This document shows positions 50,784 to 63,420 of a stretch of 64,000 bases of DNA, one piece after another. The notes beneath the pieces are model-generated. The model saw only the letters and a program-made list of their open reading frames with translations, was not told where the DNA came from and searched no databases. The position numbers and the translations under genes were made by a program. Source of the stretch: Anthopleura xanthogrammica (Eukaryota > Cnidaria > Anthozoa > Actiniaria > Actiniidae); NCBI GenBank assembly GCA_964019055.1, contig OZ025206.1:13116291-13180290 (forward strand), read 5' to 3'. Numbering within the stretch: position 1 is the stretch's first letter; each line of letters starts with the position of its first letter.

Positions 50784-51257
50784 ACATGTACCTCATTTAT
50801 TGCTGAGGATATCCATTTGAATGGAATAGTTCACTCACTGACTCGCTTATCATGGTCATTTCACCAAGCAGTCTGATTAGACAATAGCTATTTGTACGTG
50901 AACAAGTTTAGCAGAAAGCTATTTAGATGAAACTATATACAAATTGTTATATTGGAATTAAAGAATGTGTTGATTATTAAAATACTACGTATTACTTTAA
51001 ACAATAATATAGTCGAGTAATATTTGTGAGCTGGTTTCTAACAATCTTATTATCTTGTGCTGCTGGTTTTCACGAGTTCGTTTGAAATTCCACCAATAAT
51101 TGTTTCAAGAGTATAGAAGATGGCGTAGTTGTATAGTTGCGTGCGCAGTAGCTTCATTTTTCTATAGTAGGCAGCCACCTTAAGAAACTTTCACTTCTAT
51201 CAAATATCATCTGCGAGAAAGAATTTTAATTTGCTTCAAAGTCTAAAACATCTTCAC
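50784..51257. other. convergent minicollagen/OXSM 3' interval
   Basis: 474 bp between stop codons of opposite-strand genes. At 51162-51184, tctatagtaggcagccacct + taa resembles the end of the TTAA element at 16261-16747, so a truncated copy may sit here. No gene. Confidence 0.5.
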
Positions 51258-54200
51258 TTAAAATAATGAATTTGCTTCTCCAATACACAAACAAGCATTA
51301 GTGCCACCAAACCCGAAAGAATTCGTCAAGGCGATTAAAGGAGAAGATGAAGTCGAGGTCAGTTCTTGTGGCGAATTTGGTACGTAATTCAAGTCGAATT
51401 CCTGCGGCGAGTCAAAACTGTGTAAGTTTAACGTCGGGGGAGATATTTTCTGTAAAACAAAGAAGAAAATTAATGTTCGAAGGTCAGTGCTTGTTTGTAG
51501 CGTTTCTGCAAAATTCTGAGACTACTTACGATGATGTGTGCGCAGTATTGAATGTTCGGTGATACGACGATCAATATAGTCGCGAAAATTGGTGATGTAA
51601 GATATTGCGTCACTATACTCCGCGCACTGCCACATTTTTGATACATGAAGTTGCACAACAACAAGAAAACACAATACTTACATGTTTTAGAGCCAGAACT
51701 GTGAATATTGCTTCTACGGCCCCTGCTGCACCTAACAGATGTCCTGTGGCTCCTGTTGAAGATAGTATAGAAACATGTAAGAAAATATCAGCGGCTTTGC
51801 ACTGGAGATGATTTGTTTTAGTGCATATTTACAATCCATTTTGGGGAGGAAGGGTGGAAAAAAAGTCAAAAAGGTCTCGAAAATCGGTGTAGAATAAGGC
51901 AACAGCTTCCTTTTCAACTCCGACGAAAAACGAACGTCCGACACGTCAGTACAGTTACAAACCTTTTCCCCGGTGTTTAAGTTTTCTTAAGTTATTTGCA
52001 GTTTGGCTGTGAATATATTACATTTTGCAGCGTGTAACTCGGTCTCAGGTTTCAGATTTCAGATCTCCCACTGACAACGTTTTTTTGAAATTGGTGTATA
52101 CATAAGCTTACCTTTGGTAGAGGAGACCTTGATATCATTATTACTATGGTCTCTGAGAAGTCTTTTAATAGCTCTGTTTTCTATCGCATCACCTTCAAGA
52201 AATTAAAAAGCCATGTTACGAATTAGAATTTGGAAGTTGATTTTTGCGGAGAAAGAAAAACCGGAGAACCCGGAGAAAATCCCTAAAATAAAGAAACTAT
52301 ACATAAGGGAATGACACATGGTTTGAAATAGCAAAACATTCTAGTGAGTTCCAGAGGTCATTCTGCTCCAGTTTATCTCAGACACACATGGTACGTAATG
52401 GGTACATGTAAACTGGAATACAAATTCTGTCACGTTAACAAGAATGGCATACCAATTGGTGTAGAAGTAGCATGGGCGTTGATGTAACATATATCACTTG
52501 GTTGTAGGCCGGCATCTCTCAAAGCTGCACTCATGGCTAGATATGCCCCTTGGCCATCTTCTCTTGGGGCTGTTATATGGTAGGCATCGCCTAGTTGAGT
52601 AGGAATAAAGAAATGAGTGAATGAAATGGAAAGAGATTTTGATCATAACTCTTTCGGCTGAAGGTGTCAGCTCGTACCCACCGGACATGCCGTAACCAAG
52701 GACTTCTGCATGTATCTCCGCACCGCGAGAAATAGCATGAGTACGTTCCTGTAAAGAACAAGAAAAACGTTAGCTAAACGAGGAAAAATAGTTTGAAAAG
52801 TATTGTTGGTTGTCATTCTCCCTGTTAGTTTATATGCAAGGAGTTGGCCTTTGTCTTCCTTTCTCTACTCCCCCATCCGGCCCACCACTGCCAACACCCC
52901 TTAACTAATGCGTATACCACTCCGTTACCTCTAAGACAAGGATACCAGCTCCTTCACCCATAACGAAGCCTGACCTATCTTTATCGAACGGACGAGATGC
53001 CTCAAGAGGACTGTCATTATACTTGGTAGTCAGTGCTCGAGCCCTGAAGAAGAGAAACAGTAGTTAGACATTGAACAAATGGTCTACCATGGTAAAAGGG
53101 TAAGAAAAATATATATCAAAGGAAGGAAGAAAGGAAGAAAAATGTGTTCTAGGTATTGTGCTTTATTGAATACATAGAAAACGCGCGCAAGTGCTGTGTG
53201 CAGTTATATAGCACGCGGGGGATGGCAGAACATGAGAGAATTGTTAGGAGAAGCACGACGTGGAGTGGAGGGCTTTTCACAATTCTCGAGTGTTCTGCCA
53301 ATCCCCAAACTTGTGCGACAATTTAAAACCTGTTGTACACGTTCGTCAATCAGAACTTATTTGTTTTGACAGACCCACCCCCTGTCTACAGATCGACTTA
53401 AAGAAAAAACAAATCAGTCGCGATGTTGGTCAAAGAAAGATCCCTGATTGACTATCGTGAAATAAACTTCTAATTCAGGTTGCAATGGTAGAACCCCTCG
53501 CGCTGTAAATCTGTAACAAACAACTGTAAATTGAACGTACTTGCAAAAACCTGCCATACTAAGTGGTGAGATACAAGACTCTGCTCCACCAGCCACCATG
53601 ACATCAGCATCCCCGTGCATTATCATCCTGTATGCATCACCTATTGCATGTGCTCCTGCTGCACATGCTGTTGCTGCTGCATGATTAGGACCCTGTCTTC
53701 GTACAAGGAAAAGGTAAGTGACCACGTAAAATGGTTGTCCCGTCTCTTTCAGAGACGTTAAGCATAGAGGGCCACAAGTTAATCAGTTGCAACTGTTGTT
53801 GCGACTACAGGTCACATGTCACCCTCTCTAAATGCTTTTTTCTAGAGCTGGAAAACTATTTACCATCTCTGTCTCTCGTATATAGGATTTGTTATGAATA
53901 CTCCATGTTATCATGCTGTTAATAAGTGAGATAAGTAAGTGTGACTGACCTGTAGATCAAAATGCATGCTAACTACTCCAGCAGGCATATTCACTAAAAT
54001 TCGAGGAACAAAGAATGGGCTGACTTTACGATATCCCTGTGAAACAAAATGAATACAATTAGGTGAACGTCAATTTAACAAATTATCATCGCAGGTTCAG
54101 TACAAGTAAATTAGCCAACATTAGTCTTTATTACCAAACTGATAACACAGTGAAGTTAAGCTATAGAAAACTGAACTGAACTTGAAAAGAACTACATTTG

Positions 54201-54401
54201 CAAGGCACAACATTGAGTGTAAAGCTAACAAAAGGTGCAGCATCGTGCGCAATTTTTCAGGCAATCGATGTTGCGAAGCATGTCACATGACACAATTTGC
54301 TGTGTGCAATGCTGCACCGTGTGCCTGCGCCTCTACGTCTTTATTTATCTACTGCTGTTGTTTACCATCAATGATGATAAATGTGATATTGATTGTTCTT
54401 G

Positions 54402-54477
<76 letters not shown>

Positions 54478-56543
54478 GGCTTTTTAAATAAGTTGAACTG
54501 GGAAAGGGGAGGTGAAATCAGGTTCATGTCTAGGTGCCCCCATCTTTCCTTATCTTTTGTTTAACTATTGTGAGATTCCTGTATAAAGGATCCTTGGCAC
54601 TAACCTCTTTCTTTAATATTGCTCCTGTGACAGGGATATCCTTGATTCCTCCTATCCCTGACCCTATACAAACTCCCTGGAGAACAAACAACAATAGATG
54701 GATAAAACGATTACAAAACATTGTTGCAATTATAACAATTAAAATGGGAAATTACATGTTTCAGTTTTTCTCTCACAGACCTTTTCTGAGATAGCAAACA
54801 TGGTGCATTGTGGTCTAGCTAGGGTACAAATAAAATATTATGATCATAAAACATTTGGAACATTATTGAAGAAAGATAAAATTGGCAGAACATGAGAGAA
54901 GGGTTAGGGGAAGCACGATACCTAGAGGAATGCTTCTCAACACTTCTTGTGTTTTCTGCCAATCCAAGTGCTTTATTACTTCATACAGCACAGCAAGCAA
55001 GTTTTTTATTCATAAAATACAACTGCATGTGCATGCTGTGTGCTTTCATAATGCACACACCAACCAATCAGAGAGCAATATTTATGACAGTTATTTTATA
55101 ATGGCAAATGGCGTGACAGCCTTACAGTATGCACCTCCTGATGTGACAAGTGATGATGATGATGATTTAGGGCATTACAGTCCACTATTTTAACTTACAG
55201 CTCTTTGTTTTTCTAAATCTGTAGTTGGTATCCACCCAGAGTCCTTCAATGCTTGACTTGCAGCAATAACAGCATAAAGACTCTCTTCTGATGTACTCCT
55301 TTTATCCTATCAATAAACAACCATTACCATGATGCTACTGCCACAGGGAACCCAATTTAGATAAAAGTGATAGACAAATAAATTGCTTTTTACTTAGCCT
55401 CCTGCACAGATGGCTTAAGGGTCGGTCATACAATCTTTCTCTGATGACCTGCTGACCCTAAGAATTTCTGAGTAGGAAGCTATTGTTTACTGTGCTCTCT
55501 GCAATTTTGTTTTGGGATGCATAAATTTGCCTGGTGTGCTTTTTCCCTGTATATTTATCAGTGACCCTACACTCTTTGCACCAGTGGCTTTCCTCTAGAT
55601 AACAACAGACCCCTTATTTGTGACTGCCTATCAAAGAAACTTTGTTATAAGCTATACTGCAGCATATGTCAATGAATGTACTGTACTTACTACAACTTTG
55701 AGCCATACATCAACATCTAATTGACCACTGTCAGTTCCCTTAGGCACAAAGCCAGCTGAAAAAAATAGCATTTCATGATATAATATAATAAACATTCCAC
55801 TTTTTATTTCATTACATGGTAAATTAGGCGGTTTCCTTTTTTAGAAACTGTTGGCAACACAACAGCTGGATGACAGTGGACTGTCAAGTTGGCCAACAGT
55901 TGGTCAACAGGACATCTTGGGTGCTGTTCTTTCATTTTATCAATCAGATTGCATGGATCCTCAAAACATGGAATGACTCATAACAATTACATATCCTGCC
56001 ATATACAATATGCCTCATATTGAGCAGCAACCTCTACTTTCATATTCAACATGGCGATGTAAACACTTACCAATTTTTGCAGGTATTGTATCATAATCTA
56101 GAAGAAATAAACATTCATCAGAAAGGAGAGAAGTCAGTGGGGATTTGCTGGTTGATAAGTTACATTTATTGTGATTTAGGACTTAGATAGGACTTACAGT
56201 TTGAAGTGAATGAGAGTTTTGTATATGTCAACATAGGAAGTCTAACCTTTATCAGTTATTTGCTTAATTCCACATCGACCACTTATAAGTTGCTGCCAGA
56301 CATACTTCGTACCAACTCCAAGAGGACACACTAACCCTGAGATGAAATATTCAACACTTAATAAAATAGCCCTGTTTCTGTACAAGATAAATCAAACAGC
56401 TTACCCAAGCCAGTCACCACCACTCGTCGACGTTCTTCGACCCTCGAGTTTGATAACGTTCTTGAAAATTTCGAACAATAGTTTTTTCTGCAGTCTAATA
56501 ACCTCCTCTGCAAAGCGAAGCACTTTTGACACCCTCGATTCAT
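51258..56543 (-). CDS. OXSM: mitochondrial 3-oxoacyl-ACP synthase
   Basis: Condensing enzyme of mitochondrial type II fatty-acid synthesis: joins malonyl-ACP to acyl-ACP, supplying octanoate for lipoic acid. Exons, 5' to 3': 56543-56405, 56336-56247, 56097-56071, 55755-55691, 55306-55199, 54676-54605, 54036-53950, 53692-53541, 53043-52929, 52748-52682, 52590-52453, 52192-52112, 51752-51682, 51449-51258; 467 aa (human ~459). The ATG at 56543 is the first in frame and is followed by a basic, acid-free leader, as expected for import. Family landmarks: [25 protein letters not shown], the active-site Cys206 in NHAAATAC, His347 in INAHATSTP, His385 in [16 protein letters not shown], and [10 protein letters not shown] near the end. 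The Cys-His-His triad is intact. Starts back-to-back with CIR1. Confidence 0.96.
53187..53400. mobile_element. hairpin MITE, recombinase-element type (OXSM intron 8)
   Basis: ggcagaacatgagagaattg...agaagcac and gagggcttttcacaattctc + gagtgttctgcc form the hairpin, followed by a cgtcaatcagaac stretch. The layout matches 54880-55100 and the hairpin at 36840-36980. Confidence 0.6.
54233..54331. mobile_element. short MITE, copy B of the 43641-43789 family
   Basis: aggtgcagcatcgtgcgcaa pairs with gtgcaatgctgcaccgtgtg, and the interior has gatgttgcgaagcatgtcac as in the longer copy. OXSM intron 6. Confidence 0.6.
54405..54475. repeat. (TTA)n microsatellite
   Basis: About 20 copies of TTA/ATT with one GTA interruption near the right end, in OXSM intron 6. 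Confidence 0.9.
54880..55100. mobile_element. hairpin MITE, recombinase-element type (OXSM intron 5)
   Basis: ttggcagaacatgagagaag...ggaagcac pairs with gtgcttctcaacac-like sequence (aatgcttctcaacacttctt) and gttttctgccaa. Then come tttcataatgcacac, caaccaatcagagagcaata and gacagttattttataa. The right edge aligns with 37947-38006 of the tyrosine-recombinase element (ctctcataaaacat, gaccaatcagagcgcg, gttattttataa). Confidence 0.7.
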
Positions 56544-56801
56544 AACTATCGTCAAGGAATATCAAGCAATTGAAGATCAATTTTATGAACGAATTTTAGT
56601 GAGTTCGTCCGCCATGTTTTTATTGAGTGTCCAGGCCTTCAAATATATCCACAGGAAGCCCAGCCCTAATGATCTTTAAAATCAAGATGGCGGACTAAAC
56701 AAGAAGAATCTTGTACGGTATGAAAATTGGCTTTATTGACTTCGTAAAATAGATTTTTCAACAACTATTTAAAGTAAAATTTGCAGAAATACATAGCAAT
56801 C
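56544..56801. promoter_or_regulatory. bidirectional OXSM/CIR1 promoter
   Basis: Only 258 bp separate the two start codons on opposite strands, so this interval must hold both transcription starts. It includes gtccgccatgttttt and aagatggcggac, which are YY1-like (GCCAT/ATGGC) words on opposite strands at about 56608 and 56684. No TATA box. Typical of a shared housekeeping promoter. Confidence 0.65.
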
Positions 56802-59800
56802 ATGTTTGCCAAGTTTATGAACAAGAAGGACTTCCATCCTGGCTCCAATGCGAACATTAAGAGGGTAAAGTTTTTGATTCCTTCAATGGTTTACTAAGAT
56901 TTTCATTGATATTAGTATAAGCTTATTAAAACATCTTGCAGGTATGGATGGCAGAGCAAAAACGTACGGCTGACAAGCAAAAACAGCAGGAGTTGAATGA
57001 ACAGTACCAAAGAGAACAAGACAAATACCAAAATAGGTAGGATACAGCTTATTCAATAATTAATCTGGCTTGCATTTTTGCAATTTTTTAGAAAGTGTTT
57101 AGACAAATGATAAAATCAATCAACAACTTTATATTAAAGGCTTTGTCATTCATGTGCCAACCAGAGATGGATTGGCTGATAAAACAAAGCATTTTGTGAA
57201 GGGCTTTTGTGAAAATGGTTGGTATATTAATATCACATTGCTATTGTTAGTGAACATGAAGTATTACTAGTAAGTATTACATCCATACTACTGTAGTATG
57301 TTAAACCTGCAGTGTTTGTAGTTACAACCCTTTTCATAATTCTGTGACCTAACCGACTCCAGATGTCTGGCGTTTTGGCTTCCATCAATGAAAGTTATGA
57401 TGGGCAGAGTTCATTTCCATCACGAGTGATAAAGAAATTTCCATTTAAAAATGGCTTTCTAGTCACAGGAATTTCCTTATCGCTCAATCTAAATTAACTT
57501 GGCTCGTCATAGTTTGATTGACAGAAGCCAAAATGCCAGACATCTGGAGTCAGTTAGGTCGCAGAATTACAAAAAGGGTTGTAATGTACATCTTTCCTTT
57601 CAGGAAAATGGTGAGCAATGATGAGAAGCTCAAGTCAGGATTAGGATTCATGTATGATGCTCCTCCAGGATTTGATAAAGGTATATTAATAGATGCATCT
57701 ATAAATCAAATTTTTCCCCATTGAACCTTTCCAATGAATTACAGAACCAGAACTAGTGGCTAGTGGATTCATAAAATAGCTGGCGGTATGAAGTTAAGTA
57801 CCGGGCGATTTACTGCTGGTAGCCGCCTTCTAATGAAACCCCTACTCGTTGACTTGGTCGGGCCAACAAGAATTGACGAATATTTTGCAAGGAGCAGAGC
57901 AACGAGTATAAGCAAAACCTACAGATAATACATTTATCATGTCAAGTTCACACAATATCAGGGATTGGCTGTGGGCTCTCAGCTAATCAGAAGCAAGATA
58001 TTGAGTAAAATGTATAATAATCATTATTCTTATGAGACGATAATCAGGTGTCAAGTGGGGATTATGGGGTTTGCCAAAGTTTGCTAAAGCAGAAGAAATA
58101 CTGAAAAAATTTCATCCTGAATTTTGTCTTTTCTCTGATATTCAAGTCTAAAATCATGCTAAAACAATTATTCACCTCAGACTTGGTGAATACTACCAAA
58201 ACAGGTAGAGTGACAATCACACTTGAGAAAAACCAGTTGCGACTAGTATTAAAGCTAGACACTTTTGATACATTCCTTAGCCTAAAGCGGCTAGTTAGCT
58301 TTGAAGTTCATGGTGGAATTTGGCCATTACTTCTACTTGGATAGCATGTTCAAAGCTAATTCACTGCTCAGGGCTCAGGAATGTTATCAAAATTGTCTAT
58401 CTTTAATGCTAGTCACAACTGGTTTTTCTTGAGCCCGATTGTCACTCTACCTGTTTTGGTAGTATGGTGAATATTTACCTCCCAAGACTAATTGCAGCTA
58501 GGTAAATATTCACTGATAATCACCTCGACTTTGGTGACTAATTGTTAAATGTACAAAACCTGCACTATTTTTTGTGTTTCATTACTAATATCATAAATAT
58601 GATAATTTTTATCAAAAGACAAAGAAAAGAAGAAAGAAGAAGAAGAGGAGCCAAGATTTGAATGGCAGAAGGGAGCACCGAGAGAAGGGTAAGAAAACGC
58701 AGAGTCATAACTGCTATTGTTGAAATGCAACTTGCAAAGCTTGAAGTCTTGTTTGCAAACTTGCATTTCGAATGCTGTTAATCAAGATACTGGGAACAAG
58801 TTTTTTGGTTTAGAAAAACATGCCTCATATTTATGACCAAAGTTTGCAATGGAGGGTTATAAATATTAAGGGCTCAAAAGTAGATGAAATCTGCCAAAAA
58901 ATAGACATAAGTGCCATGTTCGTAAAAGAGTATTTTGATTGACAGTCATCAAAATGCTATTCTCACTGTGTAATTACTTTGCAAGGAGCTGTATGAATTA
59001 ACTCCACATGCATGCCTTATTGCACAAAGTCGTTCAGAGCATCGAAGGAAGCAGAGTTTTGCCCAATCCACCTTCCCTGGTGGCGGTGTTCTTCAGGTTT
59101 CTTTTTCTCGCTATAACAACAGTCGTGGATCTCACCCATACCCATGACTTAACTTACCTCGACATGATAATGAGTATGCAGTGAAAATATATTACTAGTT
59201 TGTAAATGAGACATCAAACTTTATGGGTTGCAATTCAACAATAACAGTTACCGGTATAAAGTGAAAATTAAATATAAAACATATATAGCATTTGAAAAGC
59301 AGGTGACAAGTGATTTTTTTTTACACAGATACACAAAGAATCTTAATCTAGCTGTGAGAGATCAACCATTTGGAATCCCAGTAAGTAAACTTGAGTTTGA
59401 TATTTCATAAGGGTAATTCTAGACCACAGGATTCAAAGCAGTGCAGGATTTGTTATCAGAGTAAGAAGCCTGTCGGAAGGATCGGAAGGATTTGTTTTGC
59501 TTGGCTTGTGCTTACGCTTGTGATGTTTCATGCATGAACTATGTTTGATTCCGATTCTGATTCCAACGCAAGTGATCACCACAGATTTTACTGTATTAGC
59601 AGACTGAAGGAAAAATGCCAATTGAAAACAGGCTATGTTAATTTATGCTGGTGTATGATGGCACACAATCTTCTGCACCCAGATGATGAGCACTCATGCC
59701 TGAAAGCTTAGTGAAAACATAAATTTGTAAAAAGGATGATGACACAACCATTTAAGGAAAAGGAATCGGCTATATCCACATATGCCCTATATTTTAATAT

Positions 59801-61974
59801 AGGGCATTAAAATGAAGGAGCTGTATTCCATATTTGTAATTTTCTTCGTTTTGCATTTTGAAATAATTTTGATATCTTGAAGGTTCGTAATGTGAGATGT
59901 ATCAGATGTGGCAAGTGGGGGCATGTGAACACTGACAGAGAGGTGAGATAACTTGCTACATTACTTCTGTTAAATAAAGATTGTCTTCAGCAATTGACAA
60001 GGATTTATTTTCTGTTTTAGTGCCCTAAGATGAACAAGACTTCGCTTTCAAAAAGTGATCCATCAACTTTTGCAGGTATACCATGATTATGAATTATATA
60101 TTTATTCCTATTACAACTTGCAACTGCAATTTCGGCTAAGAGTTTGTTGCAGACTGAGATATTACATAGTCATGTGGCATCTCCTGTGAAGCCCTGGATA
60201 AACGAAGACACATGTTTTCAGAAACATGTTTTATTCATTGTTTCCAAAAGTGGCTAAAAAGGAAACATCGAGAAACAAGAGTAACATTGTCTCCAGGCGG
60301 AGCAGAAACACGAAATGTTTCAACCGTACTGCCGAAACATATTTTGCTTCTTGGAAGCAACATTTTTCGCACGTAGCAATTTTTCGCAAGTGGCTAAACT
60401 GGGAAACATCGAGGAAGCATGCGCAAGGTAAACATGTTTCTGGAAACATGCTACCTCATTACAGGGCTTACTGTAAGTGTTTCGAACTAGGTGGAAAAAT
60501 GAAATTTCAAACAAATAACAAGTTCTGTTACAGCTAGAACAACGGAGATCAATATTCCACATGATTCCTACGAAATATTCCTACACAGCATTCTCTTCCA
60601 GTAGCTTTTCATGGTCAGAGTGCAGCTAAAGAAATTCCTTTCTTTATTGTCTGGTTTTGCAGATGTAGCCGATCCTGCTCAACTCATGAAGGAAATGCGT
60701 AGCGATGGACTTGCCCTAAAACAAGGTGTTCTAGGAAGAAAGTTTAATCCTCTTGACCCAAACCAGGTAAAACTGATATTCTATAATATTCTATAATATG
60801 ATATTATATAACTATAATATTCAATGTTATTGAGTGGTAGCCCATCTCATATAAAGTGCAAGTAAGAACAAGTGTATCAATTGAGACATTTTGAATTTTT
60901 GAAAAAATTCTTGGCAAGGGAAAAAAACTTTTTTTTGCAGCATTTATGCATCATCAATAGACCTCTTTAGCTTGTGCGTAATGTTTTCCCCGTTCCAGAC
61001 CACGTGTCATTCCCTTGAGTATTATTTCTTTGTTTGGACACAAATGAAATAAAGGATCCTATTCTTAAAGGAGTGACATGTGGTCTGAAATGGGCAAAAC
61101 AAATGCCCAAGCTAAAAAGGTTTATTCAATATGGTCACCTTTCGGCCCTTGAAGTAATAATTCTCATTCATCTTGAAACATATATATTCTCAGCAAATTA
61201 TAGCTTCTGACGAGGAAGAACAAGATCCCGAGGCAGAATTTCTTGCGTCGCTCACAGACAAGCAGAAAAGAAAACTACTAAGGTAATAAGAGGCTGCCAA
61301 AAACTCTCGGCTGTGTACCTCAGTTTCTAGAGAAATATATTCACCTCTTTTCAACTCTTTTTTCCTCATCGTTCCTCATTTTTCTATTTAGAAAACTCGA
61401 TAAACTGGAAAGAAAGGAACAAGAAGCTGAAAGTTCCAAAAATAAAGCAAAGAAAAAGAAGAAACACAGTCGCAAGTCGCGAGGAAGCGACAGTGAGGAT
61501 GATGAAAAAAGGAAGTCAAAAAATAGAAAAAGTAACAGAGATTCATCTTCGGATTCAGAAGACCAAAGCCGTGAAGACAGAAAGAAAAGAAAAGCTAAAC
61601 AAAGTAAGCGTCATGTATCTTCGGACTCCGAAGAGGAGAGAGACAGGAAATATAGGAAAGAGTATCGTGAAAGAGAACGATATCCAGATTCCGAGGAAAA
61701 AAGAGAGACACATTACGCCAAAGAATCTTCTAGCGATAAAAAACGCAAAGGAAGACAAAGTAAAAGAAGTGAGGCTTCGAGCAGTGAAGACGAGAGATAT
61801 TCCTATGAAAAAAATAAGAAATTCGAGATGAAAAACAAAAAAAGAACTTCTCAAACGCATTCGAGTAGCGACATTGATGACGACAAATATTATCGAAAGG
61901 AAAAAATGCGTGACGAAAAAGAATCGAGTAAAAGGCGGGAAGACAGACGAAGAAGGGGAAGTGAACGATTCTAG
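56802..61974 (+). CDS. CIR1: CIR1, CBF1/RBPJ-interacting corepressor homologue
   Basis: Human CIR1 links the Notch effector RBPJ to SAP30/HDAC repression and also associates with spliceosomal factors. Exons: 56802-56864, 56942-57036, 57604-57680, 58619-58688, 59329-59380, 59883-59942, 60021-60075, 60663-60766, 61194-61282, 61392-61974; 415 aa (human 450). The Cir_N region is KKDFHPGSNANIKRVWMAEQ. LGFMYDAPPGFDK, FEWQKGAPRE and DQPFGIPVRNVRC follow, then a zinc knuckle with Cys125, Cys128, His133, Cys140 (C-x2-C-x4-H-x6-C, as in vertebrate CIR1), then LTDKQKRKLLRKLDKLERK. The tail from ~230 is Lys/Arg/Ser/Glu-rich with many phosphosite-like SDSE motifs and forms one exon. CWC25 shares the N-terminal domain but lacks this knuckle, so CIR1 is preferred. 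Confidence 0.94.
57322..57584. mobile_element. MITE in CIR1 intron 2 (family of 19621-19858)
   Basis: ttacaacccttttcataatt + ctgtgacctaaccgactcca pairs with tggagtcagttaggtcgcag + aattacaaaaagggttgtaa. The inner tctggcgttttggcttc / gaagccaaaatgccagaca arms match the NACA-intron copy. The right arm abuts CIR1 exon 3, 20 bp before its start. Confidence 0.85.
58130..58550. mobile_element. MITE interrupted by a second MITE (CIR1 intron 3)
   Basis: The outer element has acaattattcacctcag at the left and gataatcacctcgactttgg at the right, the words seen at 13990-14115. It is split by the inner element at 58191-58464. Confidence 0.6.
58191..58464. mobile_element. nested 274-bp MITE with 7-bp target duplication
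   Basis: tactaccaaaacaggtagag + tgacaatc pairs with gattgtca + ctctacctgttttggtagta. Inner arms also pair (gaaaaaccagttgcgactag / ctagtcacaactggtttttc). TGGTGAA lies directly outside both ends (58184-58190, 58465-58471). Confidence 0.85.
60211..60450. mobile_element. gaaacatg-rich inverted element (CIR1 intron 7)
   Basis: catgttttcagaaacatgtt at the left pairs with aacatgtttctggaaacatg at the right. The interior repeats aagtggctaaa..ggaaacatcgag twice (60252-60274, 60390-60413). Confidence 0.7.
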
Positions 61975-63420
61975 ACAGATAGGCAGTTCTTAGATACGTA
62001 CTATCAGTGTTCAGTCTTCGCAATTTGCCCTCTCAACCTCGTTACTATGCTCTAAAGAAAAAGAATCTGAGATCAAAGTGACTGCGCGCCTTTCGTTTCC
62101 TCATTGTATACACACAGGTAGCCCAAATTTATAATTTTGGTTTTCAAGGCTGTAGTGACGTATTTCCGGGTTCAGTCTGGCAATTGAAAGGACTGTTCCG
62201 GTGAAAATATAAACTCCAAAAATGTAATGAAAAAAATGTAATGCACAATTTATCACTACCTAAAACAACAATAATGATATTGCATCACAAATATTTGTGC
62301 CGAGGAAAAACTTTGGACATTTTTTACATAATTTTTCCATGATTTTATTGGGTCCTAGTCGACTTTTCATACAAATATTGTAACACTTGAAACTTTCATT
62401 CAGCCAATATGACGGAGGCATAGCTTTGTCATTTTTTAAATGTTAAAGGTTAATGAGCTGGACAAAGAATAAAAGGCAAGTCAATATGTTGAATCGGAAA
62501 TCCTGGTCAATAGTGAGTCTAAACCGCGACATCTGTAATAATATTATGCCAACAGATAATACAGATGATAACCACAGTCTCGTTACTTATTTCCTCTGTA
62601 CGGTGTATCTTACGATAAGTATATACGTAGTACTATAACCTAGCTGTCACAGCAGTGAGTACGGTAAACTAGATCACAGGCGTTTATACTACATCACTAT
62701 ATAGGCATTGCCAAACCCCCGACCCCACCCTGCTCCATCATCACCATCATCCCTCAGCCAAGGCAAGTATACTTTATCCTTATTACTGTAACAAGTTCAA
62801 ACTTTTTACCATGAAAAAATACTCATATTATAATCACGCGAAATTTGCACTGGGGATAAGATGGTAGAAGGTACTAGATTTTAAAAAAAGAAAGAAAATC
62901 TATGGGACTTTACCGTGGTATATCTCTAAGATATTTGTTTATCACTTCAATGACGGCGCCATTAAATTACACTCCGGTGTATCGTTCTTGTACAAGTTAC
63001 AACAGAACCCGAGACAAGATATTTTGTTTACAAGTGTTTTTGCACGGTGCGTTCAACAACGAAAATCACCCGCAGGTTTTCATATCTGGTACCAGTAGAC
63101 AGACCTTACACAAAGGAAACGGGTCAAAGAGAAGTCAAAAAAAGAACATGTTATGAATATTAATATTCGCCCCGAGGCCTATCTTTTGTCACTGCTTTAA
63201 TTCCAAAGCCTGTTGCTTTCTCAAGGCACATGATTACTCGGTCATCGAAGGACAAGGTTAAATATTTAGTTTACGAATCTTTCGAGATAGATTGGATGCT
63301 TGATGGACTCCTTAGAAAGAACTGGACAGATTCGCGTGGAATAATATTGTACAAAGCGTCTTTAAACAAGATTTTTTTATGATACTTAATTTGTATTTAA
63401 TTGGACAGTAGAAGTTAAAG
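61975..63420. other. CIR1/GalNAc-transferase intergenic region
   Basis: Both flanking genes point right. It contains the CIR1 3' UTR and the promoter/5' UTR of the transferase; no TATA or polyadenylation signal is convincing. Short frames at 62453-62638 and 62902-63156 have no recognisable domain. Confidence 0.45.

Noticed and set aside
50204..50806. Minus-strand and +1 Thr/Ser-rich frames over the right minicollagen
   Set aside because: Low-complexity shadows of the true minicollagen exon; no signal peptide and no splice continuity.
54235..54468. Tyr-rich frame
   Set aside because: Translation of the TTA microsatellite in an OXSM intron.
56802..61974. CWC25 splicing factor
   Set aside because: The shared N-terminal domain suggested it, but the zinc knuckle CIRCGKWGHVNTDREC and following region match CIR1.
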